From NCBI GenBank assembly GCA_028671895.1, contig CM053804.1:3105001-3169000 (forward strand): a DNA stretch of 64,000 nt, read 5' to 3'. The first letter of the stretch is position 1, and each line of letters begins with the position of its first letter. The position numbers and the translations under genes are program-made. Of this stretch, positions 1 to 10,173 are shown in pieces. Below the pieces are notes generated by a model that was given only the letters and a program-made list of their open reading frames with translations, made no database searches and was not told where the DNA came from. The DNA comes from Oenanthe sinensis. Its lineage: Eukaryota > Streptophyta > Magnoliopsida > Apiales > Apiaceae.

Positions 1-45
1 GCCCGTTCACGAGGGTTCTCAAACGGTCATGTGACCGACTGGGCT

Positions 46-56
46 CCTATATATGA
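46..56 (+). promoter_or_regulatory. Probable TATA box of the antisense gene
   Basis: A CTATATATG stretch lies about 135 bases before the ATG at 192, followed by a pyrimidine-rich leader. It faces opposite to the host retrotransposon, which fits a separate promoter for the antisense gene. Confidence 0.45.
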
Positions 57-191
57 GCGGTGTAAGGACACTCACTATTCACACTTCTCATTTTTCTTCT
101 CAAATTTCTTTCTAGTACTTCGAGCTCTCTAGCTTTTTAGAAATCTAGCTCTCAAGCTTCTCTAGCAATTTAAGCAGTTCGACCAAGGCAA

Positions 192-2111
192 ATGGCTGAT
201 AAGAAGGCTTCAAGACTAGTTGTCATGACTGCGGGGTCGACCAAAAGAGCTAAACCCCTGCGCCGTATTCCTATTTATTCTACGTACATGTCTTTAATTG
301 ATATGATCAACCAACGAGGGGATGAATACCCTAGCCAATCTCACCTTGATTCATATAGTCATAGTAACAAATTTTTTTAGACCAACCTAATAGAACAATA
401 TAACAAACTTTTCAATTTTCATCCTCTCTTTTCCATTTCTTTGGTTGGGCCTAGTGACAGAACATGTCACTAGAAACCTGACTATTTATTTGTCTACATA
501 GATGCCCTTTTAGCCGGGCTTAGGTTTCCTTTGCACGATTTCATTCCCACTTTATTAGCAGATGTAAAAATCCACCCCTGCCAAATTGCCCCAAATGGGT
601 GGAAGATCATTCATTGTTTTATGATCCTTTGCCTTTAAAAAGAAAATAAAAATGATCGTCCCTTTGTTTAGAAAAATTTTCCAATTCAAAAATTCCTCTA
701 GTTTGTCATTGGGTTGGGTTCACATAGGTCATAGGACCAACATGCCCCATGTCTTTGATAATTCTTTCATTCTTGACAACAAAACCAATTAGAAAGAAAA
801 CTTTGTCCAAATTAAGTGGGAAGGGGGTAACTAGAGTACCCCTTTTAGGTCCACATTTGCGAAGATGGCCGATGGGAGTGCTGAAACTATAGTACTCACG
901 GAGGTGGAAGAACCTGCCTATGTCGAGCTTACTAAGGGTGAGACCAAGGAAGCTTCTTAGGTTCTCCTTAATGAGTATTGACTAAAGGCTATTGGTCATT
1001 CGAGGGCTTCCAGTAAAGGTATTTTATTTAACTTATCCCTTGTTCTTGCCTTTAGTATTAGTCATTTGCTAATGTTTTCGTGTCTTATTTTTAGCTGCCG
1101 GGCAGATCAACAGGTGGAAAGTTCCACAAATGGAGGAAACTGGGGCAATTTGAGGAGAGGTTAACGAGCATGTCAACGTTCCAAGGTCCTTGGCTTACAA
1201 GTCTGGCTGGGGATTTAGGAAAACTGACATGGTGGTGGGATCTACGGACCATGCCAATGATTGGTCCCTTCACTCCATTACTCCTTGTGACTGCAAGGAA
1301 ATTATTGTGAGGCGTGATGAAGAAAACACCAAGGCTTTAGATGCGCAGACTTTGGCTTCAGTGAGTTTTCTTACTTGACTATTTTAATTTTAATGCACTT
1401 AGCACTTTAGCATTTCTTTTCTTATTAGTGATTAGTCTCTCGACTCACCTGGCTTGTTGGCTTTCCAGGCTAATGCCTATTTTCAGGCTTTCCTTCACCA
1501 GGTCGATGCATGGAAGACGCAGGCTGAGAAGTACAAAAAGGATTTGACTATTGTTGAGGTCAAGCTGATGATTTTGGAAGAGAAGATGGCCAAACAGGCA
1601 AAGCTCCTGAGGTAGGCTCAAGTAGAGGTGGTAAAAATCCGGGCTGACAGGAATGCTATTATTTATACCTACCTGGGCTCGGAGGAGTACCAGGATTTGA
1701 TCAAGGAGCACAATGATATGATCTATCCAACCCACTATACCATTAGGTGGAATGAAGCTTTGAATACGGTGCTACCAAAGCACCCGGGTTGTTTGACCCG
1801 AAGGTGGACTTCAAAAGTCCTTAGTCAGCCGACTTTGCAGCGCTTAATTGATACACAATAAGGGGACACTGACGGGGAGAGTAGCCCCGACATCAGAAAG
1901 AGAAAGTCTAGTACTCCTTCACCTTCTCCTCGCCGAGTCGAGCCTACGAAGGTTACGCCCAAGAAAACTCCTCAGAAGTCGGCGGTGGAGAGTACTTATG
2001 CTTCTAGCTCATCAGATGAAGAGGAATCTAGTGATTTGGGAGAATCTTCGAGGAGTGAGGAGGCCGAAGATATTAAGGGTGCCGAGTAGGTTAGGATTTA
2101 TACCTTTGTAG
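192..2111 (+). pseudogene. Antisense additional gene of the Tat element (Transposase_28-like), decayed
   Basis: This lies opposite to pol in the place where Tat/Retand elements carry an antisense extra ORF. The frame from the ATG at 192 meets stops at 378-380 and near 468-470, then runs open through about 480-640. That stretch reads like the plant 'putative gypsy type transposon' domain (Transposase_28 family): it contains the segments GLRFPLHDFIPTLL and IAPNGWKIIHCF. Further on there are intron-like gaps (about 1018-1093 and 1360-1469, each with GT and AG ends), a lysine/glutamate-rich coiled-coil-like region near 1480-1640, and an acidic serine-rich tail ending near 2088. The function of these proteins is unknown. 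Several stops and frame changes mean this copy is dead. Confidence 0.7.
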
Positions 2112-2278
2112 TTTTGTACTTATTTATCTCAGCCTTTCAAGGCTTTTTGTTAACTCTTGGCCTTCGAGCCTTTATATTTATGCACTTCGCGCTTTTTTTT
2201 CTCTGTCTTGGTTTTATTTGTTTTTCGTGTTTAATTCGAACATAAATAATAAACGTCCACATGACATGTAAATGTGTA

Positions 2279-2500
2279 TCAAGACTTAAGAATATCCTCA
2301 TGAACAAGAGCCCTGCTTCCTAGGTGTTGGCCACACACATCCTCATGAACTTCCCTTAGAGTAGCTTCAGCCTCATTGGGTCTTAGGCACTTTAAGTATG
2401 GTATCATATGCGACTTCTTATAAAGTATCTCTTCAATAAGAGCATACTTTAGGGCCCTTACTGATAATTTTCGCGCATCCAAGGGGTTAGTAGGTATCAT
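2279..2500 (-). pseudogene. Integrase zinc-binding fragment; catalytic core missing
   Basis: The minus-strand frame matches the start of gypsy integrase, the H2C2 zinc-binding region before the catalytic core: a histidine in the segment EATLREVHEDVCGQH followed by GSRAL. Reading then stops at 2279, and the sequence downstream on this strand is the 3' untranslated end of the antisense gene. No DDE catalytic core or chromodomain is seen. The core was probably lost by deletion, which leaves the element dependent on relatives for integration. Confidence 0.75.
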
Positions 2501-2506
2501 TCCCGT

Positions 2507-3459
2507 TCAAAGGTAAAGCTTGATGGGATCTATCCAACATGTTCTCATCCCAATCGGGGATTCTAACTTAGCATCAATGCTAGGGTTCTTCAAGACTTGG
2601 AAGTAAACACTACCGGAGTAGCTCTCAATCTCAGATGATGCAAACTTAGACAATGCATCAGCCTTTGCGTTCTCCTCTCTCGGGATGTACTTAAAGTGAG
2701 ATTCTTCAAATTGTATTGTCTGAGCCTTAACAATCCTCATGTATTTTATCATTGTCTCATCACGGGCCTCAAATTCCCCATTCACTTGGGAAATCACAAG
2801 CCTTGATTCTCCACAGACCTTAACATTTCTTACCCTCAAGGTTCTGGCTAAACCGAGCCCAGCTATCAAAGCTTCGTATCCTGCCTCATTGTTCGTAGTT
2901 GAAAAATCCAATTTGATTGCATATTCCACATTGAAGCCATCAGGGCTTTGTAAGACCAAACCAGCTCCACTTGTTTTTGTTTTTGAAGCTCCGTCAAAAA
3001 AGAGCACCCAATACTCCTTGACTATTTCCTCATTCTTTTCATTTTCCTTATTTGTTTTTTACTCTCTTCCTGCCCCTTGACTTCTTGGTTAGGAATGATA
3101 CAATCAATCACATAGTCAGCTAGAGCTTGGGCCTTGATGGCCATCCTAGGCTTATAGCGAACCTCAAATTCTCCAAGTTCAATCACCCATTTAATTAATC
3201 TTCCACTGGCCTTGGGGCTGTGCAGTATGTTTCTCAAGGGCTGGTCTATCAAGACTTCAATTAGGTGTGATTGAAAGTATGGATGTAGCTTTCTCGAAGC
3301 CATTATTAATGTTAAGGCAAATTTCTCAACTTTTGAGTAATTCAACTCTACACCATGTAGAATTTTACTAACATAGTAAATGGGTTTCTGAACCTTGGCT
3401 TCCTCCCTCACAAGAACAACACTTAGAGCTGAGCTAGAAATAGCCAAGTATAGTAACAA
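2507..3459 (-). pseudogene. Tandem RNase H domains (gypsy RNase H plus archaeal-type RNase H)
   Basis: Two minus-strand frames abut. The first (3022-3459) is the usual gypsy RNase H, with the conserved PIYYVSK segment and a C-terminal LADYV. The second (2507-3007) is an archaeal/plant-type RNase H: it opens with LFFDGASK, contains NNEAGYEALIAGL and ends near KADALSKFAS. A second RNase H in this position is specific to the Tat lineage among plant gypsy elements. The domains normally remove RNA from the RNA-DNA hybrid during reverse transcription. A frame break separates them here. Confidence 0.85.
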
Positions 3460-4505
3460 TACCTCTCTAGGGTTTTTTTGGTGAGCAGGGGTGGCTCAGC
3501 CATATACTTCTTCAATTCTTCAAATGTCGCTTGGCTTTCTTCACTCCACACAAAATTTTTGACCTTCTTGAGGACCTTGAAGAATAGTAAACATTTCTCT
3601 CCAGACTTGGATATGAAACGCCCTAGGGCTGTTACCCTTCTAGTGAGCTTCTGGACATCCTTAATACTTTTAGGGGGCTCCATGTCCAAGATAGCTTTAA
3701 TTTTATCAGGATTGACCTCAATGCCTCTCTTTGAGACCATCAGGCCTAGAAACTTTCCGGAGCCGACTCCAACAGCATTGGCTGGATTCAACATCACTCT
3801 ATGAGTTCTCAGAACTTCAAATACCTCTCTTTGGTGCTCAAGGTGATCAGCCTTGTCCATGCTTTTGAAAAACATGTTATCAACATAGACCTCCATGGTT
3901 TTACCGATGAAGTGCTTGAATATTTTATTCACAAGCCTTTGGTATGTTACTCCTGCATTCTTTAGTCCAAAAGCCATAACGAGATAACAGAAAACACCAA
4001 AGTCAGTTATGAATGATACCTTAGGGATGTCATTGGGGTGTATTCTGATTTGGTTGTAGCCACTAAAGCCATCCATGAAACTAAGCATCTCGTGCCTAGC
4101 TATGGCATCAATCAGTGTGTCTATCCTTGGAAAGGGGAAACAATCATTTGGACAAACATCATTCAAGTCTGTGAAGTCCACACACATCCTCCACTTTCCA
4201 TTGGCCTTCTTGACCATCATAGGATTTTCTAACCACTCAGGGAATTAAATCTCTTTAATAAATCATGCTTCCAATAGCTCCTCTACCTCTTGTTTAATGG
4301 CTTCTTGCATTTTAGGAGCAAAATTTCTCTTCTTTTGTTTGTCAGATGTCCGCTTAGGATCTACATTCAACTGATGTATAATAAGTTTGGGGTTTATCCC
4401 TGGCATATCAGTAGTTGTCCAAGTGAATACGTCGTTATTGTCTTGCAAGAACTGAACTAGTTGTTGTTTCAGGTCCTTGGGGAGTGAAGCCCCAATATAG
4501 GTCAC
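3423..4505 (-). pseudogene. Reverse transcriptase region with altered catalytic motif
   Basis: The frame 3423-4220 is a gypsy reverse transcriptase: KWRMCVDFTDLN, SFMDGFSGYNQIRI, the fingers-palm segment GLKNAGVTYQRLVNKIF, then the catalytic loop. That loop reads YVDNM where the family has YVDDM, so the second metal-binding aspartate is asparagine. The upstream linker frame (4263-4505) carries the pre-RT segment with DMPGI and a C-terminal EVEELL, and is separated by an in-frame stop and a short gap. The enzyme of this copy is expected to be inactive. Confidence 0.88.
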
Positions 4506-4674
4506 TTTCTTAGGATCTTGATGATCTAGGGGGATGGGTTAAAGGTCTTCTGCAAGTTTTCTCCCTTCTTTTCTCCTGGTCTCAGACATCCATGTCTTCA
4601 ATAGGCAGAACCTGCCCCCCTGTGCCATCGGGTTTTAGAGCAGCCACATACCAGCTTCTGGCCATTCTTTGATC

Positions 4675-5157
4675 TCATCTCTCTTCTCCTACCCCGTTCC
4701 TAGTAAGGAACTTGAGCTTCAGATGATATGTAGAAACTATATCCTTGAAGGCATGTAGCCCAGTCCTTCCAAGGATCGCATTGTAGGTGGTATTTTCCTT
4801 AATAACCAGAAAATTTAGCATCCATGTTAACTGTCGAGGGTCCTCACCCATAGTCATAGATAATTGTATTATTCCCTCAATCTAGGATTCCACTCCATTG
4901 AAACCATAGATGGGCACATTGGAAAGAGTCAGTTGTGAATCATTGTAACCTATTTTTGTAAAAGCATCATAAAAAAAGATGTCTACTGACGACCCATTGT
5001 CTACCAAGAATCTTTTTAAAGGTAAATTCCCTATGATAAGGATGATCACCAGTGGGTCATCATGGGGGAACTTCACCCCTTCCAAGTCAGAATCATCAAG
5101 GGCTAAAGAGACCTCAGTTCTTGTTCTTTTAGGAGCTTCTCCAATAATACTCATCAC
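4675..5157 (-). pseudogene. Retrotransposon aspartic protease region
   Basis: The frame 4882-5157 has RFLVDNGSSVDIFF, the plant gypsy protease active-site form in which DNGSS replaces DTGA/DSGA, and ends at YGFNG. The next frame (4675-4857) continues the fold with NAILGRTGLHAF. The two parts are split by an in-frame stop near 4880. The protease would cut the gag-pol polyprotein in a living element. Confidence 0.8.
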
Positions 5158-5160
5158 CTC

Positions 5161-6801
5161 TCAGGCATAAGCCTTTTTAGAATTTCGGGAGTTACCTGCA
5201 GCAGTTGGCACCCCTGGAATTACATTGATCACAGGCCCACGGGGCTGGTTACTCCTTTCTTTGGGGTCAGAATCCCTTCGCTTGTCATTGTAACCTCTGT
5301 TATTTCTATCACCATCCTTGGTGTATTTTTTCAACTTTCCTCTTCTGATCAAAAACTCAATCTCGTCCTTTAACTGACGGCAATCATCAGTGTCATGTCT
5401 CACATCTCTGTGAAATTGGCAGTACGCATTCTTGTTTCTTTTCTCAGGATCAGTCCTTAGTGGCTTCGGCCATCGAAGGTCCTTGTCCTTCTTAATATCC
5501 ATCAATATTTGACTCCGAGCTGTATTTAGCCTTGCATACTCAGTGAACCTTGATCCACCCTTCTTCTTAGAGTCATCAGCATTATCACTCTTCGCATATT
5601 TGGTATTGACCGTATACTTGGTGTCACTTGCTCGTTTCTTAGAGTAGGTGTTAGAGGCTTGGAACCCTTGGGCTTTTCTCATACTCTCTTCAGCTTTAAT
5701 ATACTTTTATGCTCTCTCCTGGAACTCATTCATTCTTTCTGGAGCCTTCTTGGCTAAAAACATTATGAAATTCTCATCTGAGGTCCCTTGCTGTAGGTCT
5801 ATCATAACTACCTTCTGGTTTAGATCAGGGACCTTCAAGACTTCTTTGGTGAATCTGTTCATATAATCCCTCATGGACTCATTCTTTCCTTGATGCATAT
5901 TTATTAGTGAAGCTGAGCTCTTTTCATGAGTTTTGCTACTGATGAATTGACCAATGAAGGCCCTGCTCAAATCTTTAAATGACCCAACAGAGTTAGGGGA
6001 TAGACGGTTGAACCATCTCTTAACCATACCACTTAGAGTTTGGGAGAACGCCCTACACTTGATGGCGTTATTCACCAGCTGTAACAGCAATGCATTAGTG
6101 AAATTAAGGATGTGGTTTGAGGGGTCTCCAATTCCATCATAGGCCTTGATTGTGGGCATCTTCCACTTTCTTGAGATTTTTTCATTCATAATCTCATCTA
6201 TAAAGGGAGGTACTGGATCATCATGATCTTCAAGCGGTAATATGTCATGGGGATTAGCCCTAACATGACTTGACCTGACCTGTCTTCTTGTTGGAGGCTC
6301 ATTAAGGTCTATCACAAGTGTATTCTTTGCCGATCCTCCAGCCCTCTTGGCTCTCGAGTGTGGACGCCTTGCTAATGCCCTATCTAGGTCTTTCCTCAGT
6401 CGTTGGGCTTCGGATTCATGAGCTTGTATCCTCTCTTGAAGGGATGTGGAGTCAGTACTTTAAGGCCCTCGGGACTGGGTACTCCTCTCATCAAGGTGCT
6501 CCTTGCTAGGTCACCTCTTCATTGGTTTAATGTCCTTGGCCGATGATTTATCATCGGTAGAGTAGAGGCCTGAGAAATCTCAATTTCTACGGTGTTAGCC
6601 GTATTGGGTCAACAGTCTTTGCTCATATGGGGGATAATAATTTGGTGGAAGCCCATAACGTGGATTGGTCACCACCGCTGTTAAGACCTGCAACGAGGGA
6701 TGAGCAACGAAAGTAATACTGACGGGTGGAATTACCTGAAGTGGGGAAACTGAAGCGTGAATTGATACTTCCGGATTTGAAGGATGAACAATGACGCTCA
6801 A
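5161..6801 (-). pseudogene. gag region of the Tat element, broken
   Basis: Three minus-strand frames cover gag. The first (6595-6801) is a proline-rich N-terminal part. The second (5707-6315) is the capsid-like retrotransposon gag domain, with DGIGDPSNHILNF and GKNESMRDYMNRF. The third (5161-5682) holds the nucleocapsid-like end, with the CQFHRDVRHDTDDC metal-binding segment typical of Tat elements, then a basic tail. The second and third share a frame and are separated by a stop near 5707; the first is separated by a larger break. A living gag packs the element's RNA. Confidence 0.82.
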
Positions 6802-6975
6802 GGGTCCTACTCGTCGGGAGCTTGTTCTAGGGTGTCCTCAACAAAGGTTTGAATAAAAGTTCATTGTTCCTGCGAGACGGTATGAGGAACGTTTCCGGTG
6901 TCAACAGTGGAGTTTGGGATTTCTCCTTCGAGGGTGTTTGCGGTACTTCAAGTTCTCGTCATGGTTGTTATTCTC

Positions 6976-6993
6976 TTCCCACATACAACGCCA
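6976..6993 (-). other. Primer-binding site of the retrotransposon
   Basis: Directly inside the LTR, after a two-base spacer, the minus strand reads TGGCGTTGTATGTGGGAA. Its first bases, TGGCG, are the usual start of a tRNA-complementary site in Tat elements. The remainder is diverged from the common tRNA-Asp-type site, so the tRNA is not assigned. Confidence 0.55.
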
Positions 6994-6995
6994 AA

Positions 6996-7454
6996 TGTTA
7001 CAGATCAAAATCAGATGCAATTAATACGCAATTAATGATTGGTGAGAACTTTCATGCTTTAATGGTTGCACTTACATTTCGTGACTAAACCGAGTCCTCG
7101 TAAGTTGCCTACGTATCTCAAGAGTATTTAAGAATCAAGCCAAAAAATGTAGTTCTAATGTAGAGGGGTTAGGCCCTTTATATAGGCGTACAAGGGCCTA
7201 TGAATCATATTAGCCAAGTCTCCTAGTGGTAAATTGTTGAAACCTTGTAAGAATGAGAGTCCTCGTTAGAATCTTGCAGGTGAGTTCAATTTTTGTGATA
7301 GGATCTCTAGAACCTTCCATAGATGAAGGGTCTCGTAGGACTCTTCCATAGATCAGGGGTCTCGTAGGACTCTTCAGGCCTTTAATTGAGCCTTTTATTA
7401 ATTAATTAGGAAATTAATTAATAACATAGGCTTAATGGAACTAGGGCTCCAACA
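6996..7454 (-). repeat. 5' LTR of the Tat element (459 bp)
   Basis: On the minus strand it begins TGTTGGAGCCCTAG and ends CTGTAACA, so both ends carry the TG...CA of an LTR. The primer site lies just inside. It contains a TATA box and was recognised from its ends and position; the partner LTR is off the left edge. Confidence 0.8.
7177..7184 (-). promoter_or_regulatory. LTR TATA box
   Basis: On the minus strand this is TATATAAA within GCCTATATAAAGGGCC, about 270 bases from the LTR start and upstream of the primer site, as expected for the promoter in U3. Confidence 0.6.
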
Positions 7455-7599
7455 GAGCTTTTGGACTGGACTTACAAATCCAGTTGATCCTATTTTTATT
7501 ATTCCTTATATGTTTCAAGGGACCCAAGCCTTTGGAACATACTAGGTTAAATAAATGCAATAATAAATGTCATATTTATTATTTCCTTAGGGTTATTTT

Positions 7600-8181
7600 C
7601 TACCTATATCAACTACCCTATGACAGCCTTCTCTAGCCTCTAGTTCCCTTGAATCTTGTTTCACAAGCCTAGAAATCCAGCCACAAACAATTACAACTCA
7701 ATAACAAAAGTAAATGAAATAAATACAACTCAAACTATAAGCTCTCTTACGTGTATATATAAGTATATAAAACACTAGAGCTCGAGATGATGTTTGCTAA
7801 TGAAAAACGAGTGAGTTGAAATCTGTGTGTATAGTTTTTGCAATTCAGAACGAACTTCACTTGGTGAAGATGAAAGAAATACACACAAGGTATTTATATG
7901 AACAATTAAACATTTGAATTAACAAAGCCACATTAACGTTAGAATCATAACGTTCAGGATGGATAAGATAATTCAAATATCTCATATTCAAAATCTACGA
8001 ATATTGAGGTTAGAAACTGATTAAAATGTTTGAATAAAAACCCTCAATATAAGTATAAATATATGTATAGATAAGAGTTGGTTAAAGGATAAAACTTTGA
8101 TAAATCCAACTCCTAAAAGATAACAAAACTAATTTGTATTAGAAAATACGTTTGGATAAAGTAAAACTGGGCTCTGATATA

Positions 8182-8214
<33 letters not shown>

Positions 8215-8515
8215 TTAGATAAGATCTTAAATAATCATAAATAATCTCTATGAAATTAGGAATTCAAGTTTTATCCAAATATCTTCTGCGCTCCCTGAAA
8301 CAGCTTGCTCGAACGCTCTATTTTTCTGCTTTCAGGTTGCTGTCATAACATAAATAGTTATACTGATAATGAATATTAGTAAGCTAATTTCCTGTAAAAC
8401 AATATTAGTATAAAGAGTAATAGCTTGCTATTTTATATCAAGTACAAGCTATCAGCTTGCTCACTGTTATCATCAAAATCTAAAAGGGTTTCAATCTCCC
8501 CCTTTTTGATGATTA
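7600..8515. repeat. Retroelement-derived repeat, copy 1
   Basis: The text from about 7615 to 8510 matches the segment at about 54740-55130 in the same order and orientation: a 'cttgtttcacaagcct' block, a 'tttcacgtgtatatata' type block, 'ttggtgaaga', 'aatacacac', and finally 'gcttgctcac' followed by 'tgttatcatcaaaa'. The ending at 8485-8515 with CTCCCCCTTTTTGATGAT resembles the LTR/PPT region of Copia elements of the SIRE group. The name is inferred; the shared repeat is directly visible. Confidence 0.55.
8178..8217. repeat. (TA)n microsatellite
   Basis: A run of alternating T and A of about 40 bases inside the retroelement debris, probably variable between individuals. Confidence 0.85.
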
Positions 8516-10173
8516 CCAAAAAAATAATTTAGGAGAATAAAATACTCCCCTAAATTCCTATATTCCTGTAAACACATGATATAAAATTGCAATAATATAA
8601 CTGTTGTCGAGTATTTTAGAGGGTATCGTTCGCAGGGAAGGACTGTTATCAATATCAGTTTCAAGTCTTTTATCTCTTATAATTTAGAAGTGTGATGAAG
8701 AATTTTTGGAGGTGTGTAATTATCAACTAATTAATCTAATGAACTACTAAAATAACTATATAATAAATATGAGAGAAAACAATTCAGGAACAAGGTTTCT
8801 TCAATTGGCTATCATGAATATCTAATTTGTGTCTCTTGTTTTGCTAAAAATAATCCTTCTAATGATTATAAAGTCATCTCCTAAGGTAAATTATAATGTC
8901 TATAATTATCCCGAACGCCACTCCCATGATCAAACAAAGTACATCCATAGACTATAAAGCACCAAGAATTATAAGTCTCAGAATTCGCATATCAATCTCC
9001 CGATCTAATACTTAAATCATGTCTATCATATCATGTACTAGAATTACAACTCCTCTCCCGATTCGTTAATAATTTCTATGAATACAATTAAAGGTTCGCG
9101 ACTCCTATAATTGTGGTAAGCCCTGAATGACAGATTAGCAAACCAAGAAAAATCACAATATAATCAAACAAACATAATAAACCAATGAATACTACCAAAT
9201 TCCCGGATTAAGGAATTAGCTACTCATGACAGATAAACACATATATATATTAATAACACAAACCATGAGCATAAGATTTGAAGTACAAAAAATACAACTT
9301 GAAGAAATCGTTTGAAGTATGGATGAATCCATTCACTCCTTCCTCCAATCTCCCTCTCAAAGTGCTTCTCGCTCTCTTCTCCCAAAAGTGCAGCTAATTA
9401 ATATGATATGATATGATGGTATTCAATCTAATCCTTCTTTGCTTTCTTTGGGACTTTTTAAACACTTTGATGACCCAACTTTTGAGATTACTAATAAGAA
9501 TAATATTCCATGTGCAGTAGAGTCGCCAGCTTGGTATGAGGAGAATGCTAAAATAAACAGTTTTATTATGGAACTTCAACTTGTGATGCATAACGGTTGT
9601 CTTCAAGTTCCTCCTTGATACTATAAATATGTAATTTTGAGTCATTTCGGGTGAGTTTCGTGTAATCCGGAAATAACCCGATTTTTTCGAGTTAATTTCG
9701 AGTCAAGCCGAACCTAAAAAATTCTGACCCGAATTTGTATTCTTTGGGTCTAATTCGTATTATATTTTCAGGTTGGATATGATATTATCACCTCTTGAAC
9801 AAAAAATTCGGACCATAAATATTACTATATTACCTCTGCAACACCTCTGCTCTATTGTTGAATACTTATTGATATGAAATTCTCTGATGGTGAAGTAACA
9901 GTAGCATTCCATAATGTATGTAATCACATTTACTACTAGGTAGTTGTATGTCAATCAACCCCCCTCCCCCTCCACAGCCACCAATAAATTATATTTGATC
10001 AAAGTCTAAAACCAAAGAAATCAAATATAGAAACTTAACAGGTGAACTCAGCATCAGTATCAAGTAAAAACAAATTTAAACTGTAAGCTTGTAATTTTTT
10101 CCTGGAAAGAAAATAAGGTCTTGTTGCAGCTTCTTTTAGTTCTTGCTCCTACAGGCTACAACTATATATAAGA

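Larger units (their letters stand above)
1..7454 (-). mobile_element. Ty3/gypsy LTR retrotransposon, Tat lineage, partial and decayed
   Basis: Read on the minus strand, the order is LTR (6996-7454), primer-binding site, gag, aspartic protease, reverse transcriptase, RNase H, a second RNase H, and the zinc-binding start of integrase. The doubled RNase H and an antisense gene beyond pol are known marks of the Tat/Retand group. The left LTR lies outside the window, so target-site duplication cannot be checked; a possible 5-bp site GAGCT follows the right LTR at 7455-7459. Coding frames are cut by stops and frameshifts throughout. The reverse-transcriptase motif has lost an aspartate and the integrase core is absent, so the copy should not move on its own. 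Family call is firm; the exact sublineage is inferred. Confidence 0.88.
7455..10173. other. Intergenic stretch with retroelement debris, no gene seen
   Basis: No convincing coding sequence. About 7600-8510 is a copy of a retroelement-derived repeat also found at 54530-55130. About 8590-9330 starts with GTATCGTTCGCAGGGAAGG and looks like part of a dispersed plant repeat that I cannot name. About 9625-9780 is a patch rich in short direct repeats of GAGT/CCCGA type. Short open frames in this stretch have no recognisable similarity. Confidence 0.5.

Noticed and set aside
9394..9645. 83-codon minus-strand frame
   Set aside because: Low-complexity basic peptide in repeat debris, no similarity or gene structure.
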